A stretch of DNA of 64,000 nt from Lepidonotus clava (GCA_936440205.1 OW387145.1:26601075-26665074); one strand, 5' to 3'; positions 1 to 11,440 are shown, counted from the stretch's first letter. The notes: generated by a model not told the origin, from the letters alone. Program-made: numbers and translations.

Positions 1-1606
1 ATGTACGTTATTGTCTTTAGATGTTCCTGCAAGCACTACGAAGACGCGGAATGCAGTAAACAGTTCACAATGACAGGGTTGGTCAAGCATCTGCAGAGGT
101 CCATCAGCTGTCCTCAGGTACATTTTTCATGAGATACATGTTTTGCAAACCTGTCGCCGTGACCATGTAGCTATGTCATTCTCACTCAATACCACCCCAT
201 AATCGAGGGCAACGTCTTGAAGTAAAACAGACAACTATTATCAGTTAACCAGAGCATTTTGAAGTGAGTATTTAGGGCCTGTTAAAAGAGTTCATAAGTC
301 AAGCCAGAAATGTCATTCCTTGAGTCACATGCATGTCATGTACAGAGTATTAATGTCCAAATCTACTTTGTTTTCTAGGCAAGAAGGACATATTGCTACT
401 AGGCATCATCAGCACCTGTACAAATAATAGCAGCATCAGTTCCTGGCCCTTCTGCATAGACACGTTCAAGTTCATGTACGCTTGAGTAGCTTTGATATTG
501 TGAAGTTCCTCAGTAGGTCGGGTTTCCGATTCCTACGGCGAAGGGACGTGGAGGTTTTTTTGGTCTCGAGCCTAATGAAGAGTTTGAGCAGGAAAACGAG
601 GTGTAAGATTAGGAGTCATGGCTTGCGTACGAGGGGGAACGAGCGGTATTCTCAGATGGAGGGGGGGTGTGCTGGTTTGTCGGGCCTGGAGTGTTCCGGA
701 CATTGGGCGGGGGTGGATGAGTTTTTGGTTAGGGGGGAGGGATGGATCTTGATGTTCTGGCTGTCCAGTCTGATCTTCTGTGGGGGTCGGGTCGCTGCTT
801 GCCTAGTGGTTGGTAGCATGGGGCCAAGAGGTTCGCACCTTCGCCCGAGCGGTCACGGGCCAGCCACTTACTATTTCCGGCTTCCATACCTGCCCGGACC
901 CCTACTCTATTTGTTGCAGATAACTTACAAACTGAAACCATTCACTTGAGTTCAACTGGTTAATTAATGTCTACTTTAGCATATCTTCAACTTAAACCCA
1001 TTCAAGGGTCAGGTTACTGGAAGAAGACACGTGTGAATACAAGGAGTACCAAGAATGCACTGTTTTTTTCAGGCCTTCTCGCCCTCTTTTTTACTGTATC
1101 ACTTGATTCTGATTGGTCAATTAGACCATGTGACTACTCTGATGTCATATCCGGTTACAATACATTTTCTTGCTTTCGTGCTTTCAGGATTTCCCTATAT
1201 ACTTTTCGTACCTTATTTGTACCTTACATCTTTACCATTATTAACTGATACTTGAGTATATTCTTGTTCACACAGATGAACATTCATCACAATATTCACC
1301 TTCTCTGCTCAAGTAAGGTGTAACAAGATATCCCTACTATTACTGTACTATTAGAGGTAGATTATAGATATAAAATTTAATGATTTATAACAGATCATGG
1401 CACTTACCTGTACAAATCGTCCATCATAATATTACATTACTTACCTATACTTGTTGCCCATCTCCCACATAGGCCTATTGCAACTCTTACCTTGTGACCT
1501 TTCCAGCATCAGCCAGAACAAGCTGATGTCTGTCATAAAGTGGTACAAGACTGCTGGATAACAGCTTCTGAGTTTGTTTGTTGGGGTAGTTCTGAGGTTT
1601 CTTCCT
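1..1606. other. No gene recognised; possible exon scrap at the left end
   Basis: Positions 1-118 read on the plus strand as a short open stretch with spaced cysteines and a KHL motif, loosely like a zinc-finger fragment, followed by a GT. It runs off the window edge and cannot be assigned. An open frame of 155 codons at 482-949 has arginine- and glycine-rich composition without any motif I know and overlaps an open frame on the other strand, so I do not call it a gene. The rest up to 1606 is AT-rich and shows nothing further. Confidence 0.3.
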
Positions 1607-2365
1607 CTACACTATGGGTTTTACTTTCTTCTTTCCTCTGTCAGAATCTCCCTCACTTCTACCTCTGGATTCCTCTGCCTTACACATTTTCCAGATATGC
1701 CCTACCTCTTTGCACCCATGACAGACTTTGTCCTTAAACCAACAATCGTCTGGGATGTGGGTGGTTCCTCCGCACCTTGTGCACGGCTCGTACTGACGAG
1801 TGTACCTCTTCGATTGCACCTTGTTCACACTAACTGGTGCCCCTGTTTCATAAAATTCTCTGCTGTATTTTGATGCTGCTTCCATAGTCATAGCAATACT
1901 AACAGCCTTATGGAAAGTCAGGTCTGCCTCTGTTAAAAGTCTCTGTGTGGTCCCCTGTTCCCTTAAACCGCAGACAAACCTATCTCGCAACATTTCCTGT
2001 AAGCTGGCTCCAAACTGATAATGCTCTGACAACCTCTTCAATTTTGCCACATATGCTACAATAGTTTCCCCCTCTGCCTGTTTCACATTATGAAACCGAT
2101 ACCTCTCTGCTATCACTAGAGGCCTTGGGCAGAAATGCAACATAGCAAATAACTCATCAAGATTCTTATCCACAGGTTTACCTGGTGAAAACAATGTTTT
2201 GATGAGGTTGTAGCAGTCTAGTCCTACCAGTGACAACAAAGTAGGGACTCTCTTTGCATTTCCTCTCGAATTTGCCTCGAAAAACAGCCCAACTCTTTCG
2301 GCAAACAACTCCCAATTCCCATTTTGGATGTCAAAAGTTTCCACATTGCCATTGGTAGCTGCCAT
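1607..2365 (-). mobile_element. Ty3/Gypsy-type gag fossil with two zinc knuckles
   Basis: Reads as a 252-residue Gag-like protein. The first about 150 residues resemble the retrotransposon gag capsid region (short motifs such as AERYRFHNVKQAEGE and LRDRFVCGL). The C-terminal part carries two CCHC zinc knuckles, CTRCGGTTHIPDDC and CHGCKEVGHIWKMC, then a basic tail. Such proteins coat the element RNA in Metaviridae. The frame looks whole along this stretch, but no protease or reverse transcriptase follows on the same strand, so the element is a fragment. The pol fossil at 5.9-8.9 kb is on the same strand but upstream of gag, so it belongs to a different copy. Confidence 0.85.
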
Positions 2366-2394
2366 CTTTATTCACCTATGGGCTTTAATCAAAC

Positions 2395-2715
2395 CTATAA
2401 TTGTACTATCACTTCACTATGCACTTTCACTATGTACTGTTCACTATTTAAGTTCACTGTTTCATTAAACTCAGAACTTTTCACTCTCTAAGCTCACTGT
2501 TTCATTAAACTGGGAACTTTTCACTTTAATGTTCACTTCATGCAATTTCCATGCACTATTCACGTTATGCATTCACTGCACTATGTACTGTTCCTTACAT
2601 GCACTTTCCCTATGCACTTTTTTTGGTCACTTTTACAATCACTATGTAGGTCACTTCCTGTGCACTCACTATGCCCTTTTTCTGAATGCACTATGAAATA
2701 TGCACTCTTCACTTC
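2395..2715. repeat. CACT-rich degenerate repeats upstream of gag
   Basis: A run of loosely repeated words (TTCACT, CACTATGCACT, TGTACTGTTCAC, TTCATTAAACT) fills about 320 bp directly upstream of the gag start on the minus strand. It probably belongs to the untranslated leader of that element. Two copies of a unit containing CTGTTTCATTAAACT and GAACTTTTCACT lie about 50 bp apart near 2455-2525. Confidence 0.45.
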
Positions 2716-3050
2716 CTGGGTCTAGAGCTTTGGAAAATTTGGGCATGACCCTTAGGTGAAAATGGGGTTTGGTTTCACTCTCACTGAGACACCACATGCA
2801 CCAACAGTTCACTTCACTTTTCAAAGCTTTTACAGTTCTTTCAATACTTACACTTGGATGATCACTTCTACATGTACAGGTCTCTATGAAGGATTTACAA
2901 CACTAGTTATGACACCTTACACCTGTTTGATTTGGATTTTCCTTACTTTCTTCAGTGGCTTCTCTAATCCCATCCCTGTTAGCCAGTTGTTGGATCTAGA
3001 CTGGTTTATGAGACTCAATACAGGCTGGAGACCAGTGAAGGGCGCCCTCT

Positions 3051-3740
3051 ATGTACAGATTACTCACCAGGCAACAAGGTTTTCCCGCCATACTCATAGG
3101 CACCACCAAGACCAAGGGGGTAGTGACCAGGCAAAAGGAGGCTGGTGGGCGGAAGGCGACTACAAGGATCCTCCAGCTGGAGGACATCAGGCGGGTCGTC
3201 GACTTCATCAACTCCTATGCCAAGACTAACAAACTCGTCCTGCCTGGCTGTGTGTCCTCCCACAATGGGATGACATACTCCTCCTCCTCTGCTCTTCCAC
3301 TAAGACCGACATCTACAGGTTGTACAAAAATGCCATGGAGGAGGCTAACTTCAGGTGTGGCTTACTCAACTTTTAGAATCCTGTGGCTCCAACTCCTCCC
3401 TTGCATAGTGTGTTCCTGCCCTATGACTGACCTCTGCTGGGAATGCCAGAGCAACAACAGGGATATCTCTGCCTCTAGTAACGCACCTAACATTGTGAAA
3501 CAATCCAAGCTGAAAAAGAAACAACTTCACCTGGAGGTGGTGGCTCGGGAGAGGGCCTTTTAACAGGACATATGGTCAAGTCTGCCAAGGCCGCCTACAA
3601 GGAACCCCCTGCTCTTGGTCCCCATCTCCTTGTTCTTCTGACACAAAGGTCAACATCAGTATGTCCACCTTCCCTCCTTCCCCATGTGGCCTGGCCCACT
3701 GTATTTCCAGGGCTTTATATCTTTGAGCTTTATATCTTTG
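3051..3740 (+). pseudogene. Fossil of a high-copy transposon-associated protein
   Basis: Open for 170 codons from 3051 with stretches such as YSTFRILWLQLLP and MTDLCWECQSNN, then a downstream stretch (about 3650-3710) reading VHLPSLPMWPGPLYFQG in another frame. From memory these short motifs (a TDLCW-C-Q-NN box followed by a VHxPSxPMxPGPxYF box) occur in a large, poorly named protein family found in many copies in cnidarian, mollusc and amphioxus genomes and probably carried by a transposon. The copy is broken and incomplete at both ends. Family assignment is from recall only. It may instead be the remnant of a host gene family that merely multiplied. Confidence 0.45.
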
Positions 3741-4397
3741 CACCTCTGAGGTCCGAACTGTTGATTAGTTATGGGTTCAGATGTAGAATAAGTAGACAAG
3801 ATGAAGAATTGAGGAGCAGAACTTCTTTATAAGTATACTGTCAAGTCATCTCTTAGTAGTACAAGTCAATTCCACCAGATGGAGGTACCTTTTATGTTAA
3901 TTTATTTTAATGAGGTTAGTTCTAGTTTAGACCACAGATGACAGCCTAGGTTGCCTACACCACTGTGCCAAGTAGTTGTCTCTTACACACAAGGCAACAG
4001 CACTGACCATTCGGTCGTTCCATATATTTTTGTCCCTTATAAAGTTTTGGGGTATAAGGTAAAGTTATAACGTCCCCTTGTAGCACCTCAATTCTATTGC
4101 TTAATGATGGTGTTCCGCTAATGCGATACTGATGAGCCATCTGTCCAAGCCCTGGCATGTAGACTATGTGAAGATTTTCTTTCAACAAGAATGTTCAATG
4201 AAGGGGGAAATTAGGTATGGTTGCCTGGTTAAAGTTGACCATTCTTCCTTAGTGTATAGGAACTGTCCTGAAGAGCTAAGACCACGTCCGTACATGGTAT
4301 CACCATATCCCCGGCCTTTCTTCCAGCATGATAGGTATGGAATATTGGCTGATGAGTAGGATCATGTTAATCCCCTTCAAGTCCACCGTGGAGACAT
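3741..4397. other. No gene recognised
   Basis: AT-rich flank between the transposon-related fossil and the LTR fragment. Short open frames of 75-77 codons overlap each other on opposite strands (3955-4188 and 4132-4359) and carry no motif. Confidence 0.4.
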
Positions 4398-4940
4398 TGT
4401 ACTGACGTGGGTGGTCAGTCCATGCTCAGTAGCTCAGCGTAGTGTTTACATCAGCGCACGCCTTGGCTATAACTATTTGTGAAAGGTGAAGACTAAAGGA
4501 GGAAGTGACATGTATTGTTCCATCATACATAAGGGCTGTTACAGGCAGCACTCAGAGTAAAGCTGGACGTTGTTGTGAGTTAACCATACTGGAAAGGTTG
4601 TGTTCTAGAAGCTTAATCCTGAAGTTGGAATTGAAGCTGATAGATTGCTTAGATGGCGGGAGCATTGACTGAGTGTGGTTGAGTGGATTCTATCCTTGGA
4701 ACTGTACATTGTAATTGAGATCTTGTCATGGAAACATTGTAACACAGAAATAAATTAAAGAACACCCTTTCACGTGAGTGTTATGTCTTACATAATAATT
4801 GAACTATTATTATGTATTGGACGATGGTGGTCGAACGCGGGGAGACTGCAATAGGAGCTAGCTATTATCCAAAGGCGAAACAACCTCTTAAATGTAACCT
4901 TAACTTTAATGGATAATTAACCTACTATAGTTCAACATTA
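4398..4940 (+). mobile_element. LTR plus 5' leader fragment, Gypsy-like, copy 1
   Basis: The LTR-like part (about 4398-4792) begins near a TGT, carries an AATAAA at about 4750 and ends in CTTACA. It is followed by leader sequence with the words TATTGGACGATGGTGGTCGA and GGAGCTAGCTATTATCC. The same 3' LTR end and leader occur in opposite orientation at 31,120-31,555, which is how the element was recognised. No coding part follows. The LTR start is approximate because the outer end is poorly conserved between the two copies. Confidence 0.6.
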
Positions 4941-5690
4941 TGATAAATAATATTCTTTGTTTCAGTTATGTCCAGTTGTAGATGAGCAAAGGTTGGCTTG
5001 TCCGTCCCTCTTGGTGGCTCACCAGCAACTGGGTCAAATAAAGGTGTCCTTCACCTTTATATCCCATCCGTATCAATTATGTGTTTTAAGTTATGCAGGT
5101 GTGAGATTAGTACTCATCAATGATTCGTTACCACTGTATCCTGTTGTTGGACCAGAGTTTCCATCTGCATCATGCATGTGTTTTATTAATTATTTTCTTC
5201 ATTGGTGTTTCCGCGCGTAACAATGGCTCTTGTGCACCAGAGTTAGTTCTGAGATTAGTTTTCGTCATAAATCCATTTTCAGATAATTATGCCATAGGCA
5301 TTTGTAGTTTAGTTTCTTTTTAGGTTTATGTTTCTTGATCAATGTCCATAGTGGAATTATTAAATCATTAGGCCCTCTTTTTTCGGCATCTTTAGGGTGG
5401 TAAATTTACCACATTATCTACCAGTATCCATGGTAGCTAGGCTGCTTTGTTCTTTTTGGATGTATTTGTTCATCATTAATGTTCATTATTTTGGCTAGTC
5501 CGTCAAGTATCAAGGCCGAACGAGTGGACATAGTGAGTTTCAGGTGGCTTGTGATTTGGGGCTTTCCCTGGAGGGTCTTGGTGTTACAGGCATCTGTGGA
5601 TCTTGAGGGGCTGTACTGGTGGTCTGTCTAGAGGGATTCTGAACAGCAGTTGTTTCACTTCCTCTGGACTCCTTGCTGTTTCCCTTGGGA
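4941..5690. other. No gene recognised
   Basis: AT-rich sequence with only short overlapping open frames. Probably a decayed interior or flank of retroelements on either side. Confidence 0.35.
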
Positions 5691-7304
5691 AGTTAATGTT
5701 TTCGCACCTTTATGTTTGTTCCAGTTTGGGTTTCATCATTGTATTCGTCATTGTGTTCATTTTCATCATTGTGTTCATTTTCATTTTCCTCGTTGTTTGT
5801 GGTAACCACTAGCTCGCCGCCAGTGTTCGTTGGAGCCCCTCTTGGTTGGAACCCACCAGCGTCAGGTACTATTTCGGCTGCGTCTGGTTCTTTCTGGGAT
5901 TGGTCTGATTGCTGTTCTTCAGAGAGACTGGTTTGTGTATTAGGGGTTCCAAGGGACATAGGCAAGTTTCAATTTTGAAATATTGAAAATGAGGGCTATT
6001 CTAAAGGGCTATCTATTTGAAAACTTTGATATCCTATTACCCACACAAAGTGGGTCATGCATATATGCAACAAATTGCCTGCATGAAATATCGCGGGGTT
6101 AGCCTTTTCATTTATTCTGACTCTAAGGTCTTCTTCATATCTCTTAATGACATCTTCTGACATATATTTAAATAAAGATATATTATCTCTGATACTGCAA
6201 AATGCTTCGTTGTCATTCAAAGATGCTGGACTCTCATTGTTATCAGGGAAACCCATACTAAGAGGGTCCCTACAGAACAAGAGCTTGTAGGGCGTAAATC
6301 CTGACCTGTTGCGGACGTTGAGTCCTTCATGGGAAACACATCTGGCTATCCCGGAGCAAATCTATGAAGGTTATGATATATGTTCAGCCATTGTGTGCTT
6401 GTTCTAGGGGCCCAATGAAGTCACACTGCACCCACTGCCAGGGTTTCTGCAGTTGTTCCCAAGATTTAGCCAGGGCTTTAAAGTGTGGTGTTCTCTTCCT
6501 CAGAGCATGCACATCGCATGCCTTTATATACCCGGCTATGTCCTTAAACATGTTGAGCAAATAAAATGTTGATGTCACTTTTTGTGTAAGGGCTTCAGTG
6601 CCAATGTGGCCTCCCGCTGATATGTCATTGTGTAGTAACTTTGACAATCGTGGAATTAAGGGGTTTGGGACCACTATGCATGGTATTAGTTTAGTATATT
6701 TCTAATTCCTTTTTAGTTGGGTGCCGAGAATTTACACAAAACTCCTGGTGGCACCATTCCCATGGTGTCTGCTCGGCTGATGACCGTTCTGGCTCCGTCT
6801 TCCTTTTCAGGGAGCCTATCATTTCTAATGCTATCACCTCTTGACAGTTTATATCTTTAGCTTGTTCGGTTATGAATACCAAAAAGGCTGTCTCGCTTTA
6901 TATGGGGTTTATTGCCATTAATTCAAATTGTTCTTGTTTAGGGGTTCCTTCACTTTTTGTCTCAATTGTAACTAGTACGCAACCTACCTCAGGCTCAGGC
7001 TCAAACTCAATCTCTCCTTCACTCTCATCTTTAGGTGAGAGTGACTCATGATAAATAATCAGGTAAATAATGTGTTGCACCGGGTTCATATCTAATCTCA
7101 AAATCAAAGAATGTTAAAAAAAACACGTAATTTTAACAGTTATATACTGTAAACCTCAACAGTATAATACCATATTTTAGTTTAAAGCTATCTACCATAA
7201 TATCATTGCAATTTACAGTATATAACTGTATTTATTACGGAAATTAGCCTCACAGTAATATACCGTATTTAGGAATTGTATACTGTATGGAAAAGAAAAA
7301 AGGG

Positions 7305-7375
7305 ACACTTTGGGATTAGAACCCACATTCTCCACATTCAAGGTAGAAGCCTAACCAACTGAGCTAACTTGTACT
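7305..7375 (-). pseudogene. tRNA-like stretch, decayed or SINE head
   Basis: On the minus strand a D-arm-like GTTAGCTCAGTTGGTTAGG is followed by a foldable anticodon stem (TCTAC/GTGGA, 7-base loop CTTGAAT) and a T-arm TGGGTTCTAATCCCA. The box A and box B words of RNA polymerase III promoters are recognisable. The acceptor ends do not pair and the D stem is imperfect, so this is not a working tRNA. Confidence 0.55.
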
Positions 7376-7522
7376 GCATGAGGTGTACACTGTCATAGTC
7401 AGCACTAATGAGTAGGATCAATATTACTATACAAGTGTTCAACATTAGACAGACATTAGTCATTACTTTCATACCCCTACTTATTCAGTTAAGTAGCAAA
7501 GCTGGGCTCTGCCTACCTACAG

Positions 7523-7593
7523 GCCTCCATAGCTCAGTGGTAGAGCACAGGCTTCATATGTGAGAGATCCCAGGTTCAAACCTTGGCCAGGCA
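7523..7593 (+). pseudogene. tRNA-like stretch (Met-like), decayed or SINE head
   Basis: GCCTCCATAGCTCAGTGGTA at the start is a tRNA-like acceptor and D arm. The T arm CCAGG-TTCAAAC-CTTGG pairs well (7570-7586). The anticodon position reads CAT, but the anticodon stem does not pair and the acceptor pairs only with a one-base shift. Together with the minus-strand stretch 200 bp away it suggests tRNA-derived SINE heads rather than tRNA genes. Confidence 0.55.
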
Positions 7594-8073
7594 TGATATC
7601 AAATTACTACTATGCAGTAATGGTACTATCAGTAGTAGTGGTTTGCAGCATGCCCTCTGCATTTTTGGCCATGATAAGTAAAATATTTTTTTCATACATT
7701 TAGGAATTTGGAACTTTGTGATTAGAAATGTTAGATTTTTAGATTTTTATAATGTTATTATGATAATCATCTCATTGGCCTGCTATTTCTGGTATGGCCA
7801 ACCAACCAGAACACCCTAAAACATTTACAAGATGTTTTAAAACACCTTTTTTTAGTAGGATTAACATGTAGACACCTCTTTAGTACAAGAACTCAGCTAT
7901 AGACCTGTAGGTTTTACCTCCAACAATCAAACAACCCATGCAAGGCTAAACCAAGAGAAAAAGGATGTACTTGGTTATTGGCTAAATTATCCTGTAGTGT
8001 GATTACAGGAAAAATAAAACTTTCAATGCTGCTAAAATTATGTCCTGTGTAAATTGTATGGCATTTTACCATA

Positions 8074-8250
8074 GTATGTATTACAGTATATTATTGTTGA
8101 ACTTAAATGGTTTTGATCCATAAGAATGAAAGTCCGCCGTATGTATTACAGTATATTACTGTTGAACTTAAACAGTTTCGATCTGTAAGAATGAAAGTCC
8201 ACTGTACATATTACGGTATATTACTGTTAAACTTAAACGGTGTTCACCTG
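8074..8250. repeat. 65-bp tandem repeat, about 2.6 copies
   Basis: Units starting at 8074, 8139 and 8204 share GTATGTATTACAGTATATTA, GTTGAACTTAAA and AAGAATGAAAGTCC. They lie inside the inserted non-autonomous element. Confidence 0.8.
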
Positions 8251-8287
8251 TACAAATTACGGTCACACAGAATTACGGTGACCTGTT

Positions 8288-8340
8288 AAATTTACGGTAA
8301 AAGTTCGGCAACATAGTTGCCAGTACTTTACCGTAAATTT
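8288..8340. repeat. Hairpin with 14-bp arms
   Basis: AAATTTACGGTAAA (8288-8301) pairs with TTTACCGTAAATTT (8327-8340). An inner GGCAAC (8307-8312) pairs with GTTGCC (8316-8321) across a three-base loop. The hairpin sits about 20 bp inside the right end of the element. Confidence 0.85.
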
Positions 8341-9314
8341 GACGGGATTTTTTTAACAGTGCAGTCAGAGCCTAGGCCCATCTCTTTAATTGAGAGAAGG
8401 GAGCCTTATAAGCATTTTGCAACAAAGGATAACAAAGGAATGAGCTGTTTATGATCTGTAATTATCGTAACCTTAGCGCTCTGTAACAAATTCTTTAGTG
8501 CTTTTACTACGACTAATGCTTCCTTCCGGTAACTATGTAATTCAGCTCAGCTCTGAGCTCTGAGCACAGTACCCCAGAAAGCTATTGGTCGGTATAGGTT
8601 TTCGTGCAAGTGGCGAATGGCTACTCCACAAGCCGTATCCAATGCATCCGTTGGTACATAAAAATGACCTCAAATTTCAGGGTGGATTAGCAATGGGGGT
8701 GTTTCTTTAATATTCTCAAAGGCCTGTTCACATTATTTGGTTCATTTGAAAAGTGTTCTAATTCTTAATAGATTATTCAAAGGTATAGGATGCAAAGTTT
8801 GGCACAAATGCCTGGTAATAACCATTTCTATCTCTAAAACTATTACTTTTGGCCAATTTCTATTTCAGTTCTGAATCAAATAAATATTCATTGGCAGTTT
8901 TGCAAAATATGACGGAGATTGAAGAACTTTCAATTTTGGGACATTCGGAAAATGGCACAGTTGTCCTTTGCGCAATGAATTGGGTCTGATAAGGGTGGGA
9001 GCGGCTCAAAGAAAAGACAGTGGGAGGACAGTCTGTACTATATGCAGAATCATTGTCACAGTAGTATTTAGTGGTAAAGCAGTGGAAATAAGTGGGGGAC
9101 ACTTAAGTATTTGAATGTAAGTACCAACTGTGAAACTACAGTTCCCCCTTTTTTTTGTGATGGGCATAAGGTGATATCCACCCCCACCCCCCTCCTTTTT
9201 CAGAATATCTTGTGGACAGCCCCTCCGAAAAAGCATTTATCAATAGATTTCATGTTTGCAATTTGATATCGGAATTGAATAATTTGTTTGCAACCATATT
9301 AACCTATACATACC

Positions 9315-9425
9315 ATTCTTAAGGGTCCTTCCATTTAGTATGTACGCACTTTTGAAAAAATCTCAAACCTCCTACCCCTCCTGGGCAAAAGTACGTATTG
9401 GATTTGTACTAGAACGTGCACACAT
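9315..9425 (+). repeat. Dispersed repeat with TATGTACGCA word, copy 1
   Basis: Contains GGGTCCTTCCATTTAGTATG, then a C-rich middle and a far half with TACGTATTGGATTTGTAC. A related stretch lies in opposite orientation at 28,735-28,862. Confidence 0.5.
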
Positions 9426-9597
9426 TTTCAGGGTAGATCCAGAAACTTGGGAAAGGTTAAAAATGGTCCCGGCATTATAAAAGTTTTAATTTGTACCAAA
9501 AATAACAACACAATACTGGTCAGTAATCATGTGTAAACCAACCCAAAAAGTCAGTTTCAGAAGACCTAAATTCATTTTAGCCAACTTTGCTGTATAA

Positions 9598-10552
9598 CCT
9601 GCAGGTCTCACGGAACTAAATGTTTTCCTGTATAGTTTAATATAGCGCATAGTGAAGAAAAAAATATCCCAAACATTGCTACACATTAATGGGACTCAGT
9701 AACCTATTGGGACCTCTTTGGAACACAAAATATCAAAATTTGAGGGTAGGTTGACCATGAAAATTTTTCGCAAGAGTCCCAGATGTTGACCTACCCTCAT
9801 TTTAGCAGTTTTGCAGCGACCAAATTCATGGACCACAGGGCCCATTTTAAAACCCTACTGACATTTACCAAAAACCCTTAATCATGGATTCTTTTTTTAA
9901 AGAAATAGTAGGGGTTATCATGTGAATTTTAATTCTACATTATCATTTTATCTTATCCCATTTTCAGCCACTCAGAGACTGGCATCCCCTTCACTTCGGG
10001 ACAGAAAGTTGTAGGACACTGGCAGGTGGCGCCACATTTAGTTCTGTGAGACCTACATAATACAGTATGGCGTCTCTATCTTATTACAGGTCTCAGAGAA
10101 CTAAATGTGGCGCCATCTGTAGTGTCATATACCTTTCTGGACTGCAGTGAATACTTTGCTGGGCTCTGGTTGGTCCATATTAGAATGAAAAATCTAGTGA
10201 AAAACAAAGGAAAAATTCAGGATGCTCCCCAACTATTCCTGAACTGATTTATATATCATACAGTCTGGTATCTGACTGTTAGAATTTTTGAGAATGCCTT
10301 TAGGACAGGGTGTATTCTAGGTGCATTTTGGCAGTGCGGACCTGTCAAAATGAGGGTAGGTACACATTTTTGGCCCTTATTCAAGATTTTCAGGGTTAAC
10401 CTATGCTGAAATTTTGATATGTTGTGTATGAAAGGTCTGTCTAGAGGCTTAGAATTGAATTTTTGGGCAACACTCTTTCTGAATATTTTTTATTGGATGC
10501 CGCGTTACATTAAACTATACAGGAAAACATTTAGTTCCCTGAGACCTACAAC
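9598..10552. repeat. Imperfect palindrome of about 950 bp
   Basis: The left arm (9598 on) contains GGTCTCACGGAACTAAATGT, the right arm its complement at 10,519-10,550. Further matching pairs are AACACAAAATATCAAAATTT (9720s) with its complement near 10,410-10,430, and ACCTACCCTCATTTT (about 9790) with its complement near 10,350. The best-kept inner pair surrounds the centre (10,024-10,052 and 10,087-10,120, containing TGGCGCCACATTTAGTT). All pairs share a centre near 10,072, so this is one foldback unit. No open frame of note lies inside. Confidence 0.8.
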
Positions 10553-10560
10553 TGAAAGAA

Positions 10561-10994
10561 ATAAAACCACAATCAGTGCTGCCCTCTTGTGTGAAGTGGA
10601 AGACCCATGGGGATCAGGGTATAAAGCGGCCAACCATGGCCAAAACCTTATAATTATTCAAATTTAATATTATAGCAAATTTGAATTTTCGAAAAATTGA
10701 ATGGACGCTTTATGCACTGGCCGGTAAATCTGTGTAAGGTACAGTCAGTCTAATGCAATTATTGCAAGAACATGCATCATGCGTCAAGCAGCTGGATATC
10801 TTTATTTACTTCTTTATTTACTACTTTGATATATTCAACATGAAATAGAAAGCTTAAATATGGAGTGAACAATTTGAACAAAACTGAATTGCAGAATTAG
10901 GACAGGCAATATTACACACAAAGGTCCTCTTTGTGAACCCAGAATAATTCTAATTGTTATTCATGCTAGTTTCATAGCCTAAAGACAGATAGTA
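10561..10994. other. No gene recognised
   Basis: AT-rich stretch between the palindrome and the first copy of the TTAAATTCGACATG family. No motifs or notable repeats. Confidence 0.4.
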
Positions 10995-11400
10995 TTTTGA
11001 TGACCTTACCCTGTCGCCCTGTCAGATTTAAGAATAGGCTCTGTTGAATGTTACAAAGCCCAAATATGCTGTGGTGTTGGTTCTTTCTTTACACATGTTT
11101 CTCTTTAATACATCAGTTGAGTGGCATTTAAGATAAATGTAATAAAGAGCTCTATGGTATTTGATAACTCGCGAATCAAAAGTGTGTTTTATATGTGTAT
11201 GGATGAGGGGTCCTTATGTTGCAATGTCAAATTAAAGAAACATTTGTTTTTGTTGCCCTGTTGATTTTGATAAATCCTCATGTCATCCTGTCAAATTTAA
11301 GAACTCCTCATGTCCCATGTCGTTATCCCTTAAAATCCCATTTCGCATGTTATTAACCCTTAAAAAGCCCATGTCGCCCTGTCAATTTTACGGGTCTACG
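10995..11400 (-). repeat. TTAAATTCGACATG family, degenerate copy
   Basis: Words such as GTCGCCCTGTCA, GATTTAAGAAT, CCTGTCAAATTTAAGAAC and GTCGCCCTGTCAATTTTACG repeat loosely, ending with a GGGTCTAC word at about 11,391. Clearer copies elsewhere define the family. Confidence 0.5.
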
Positions 11401-11440
11401 CTCATATAAATAGCTCCTTTTAATAGTCATCCTTTCCAAT

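Larger units (their letters stand above)
7110..8361. mobile_element. Non-autonomous inverted-repeat element inside the pol fossil
   Basis: The left end reads TGTTAAAAAAAACACGTAA (7112 on). The right end, reverse-complemented, reads CACTGTTAAAAAAATCCCGT (ends 8361). Pol-like coding traces resume on both sides, so this 1.25-kb block entered the retroelement after it was in place. It contains ACGGTAAA/TTTACCGT hairpins, 65-bp tandem units and two tRNA-like stretches, but no transposase. I could not find a clear target duplication, so the superfamily is open. Part of the block may be a second insertion. Confidence 0.55.
5693..8870 (-). mobile_element. Ty3/Gypsy pol fossil (RNase H and integrase parts)
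   Basis: On the minus strand, about 8390-8870 shows RNase H motifs (ACGVAI, KEALVVVKAL, TIITDHKQL). The stretch 6384-6674 reads as the zinc-binding and early core part of a Gypsy integrase (GGHIGTEALTQKV, CDFIGPL). 5996-6280 resembles the later integrase region (LLFCRDPLSMGF just upstream of it), and 5693-5965 is an acidic tail. Order from high to low coordinates is RNase H, linker, integrase, as in Metaviridae. The element is broken, with several breaks, lacks recognisable LTRs here, and is split by the inserted MITE at about 7110-8361. It looks old. Confidence 0.8.

Noticed and set aside
482-949. Plus-strand protein of 155 residues
   Set aside because: Skewed composition, no recognised motif, and a competing open frame on the other strand.
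7305-7593. Two functional tRNA genes
   Set aside because: Acceptor stems do not pair and other stems are imperfect. They fit SINE heads or decayed tRNA copies better.
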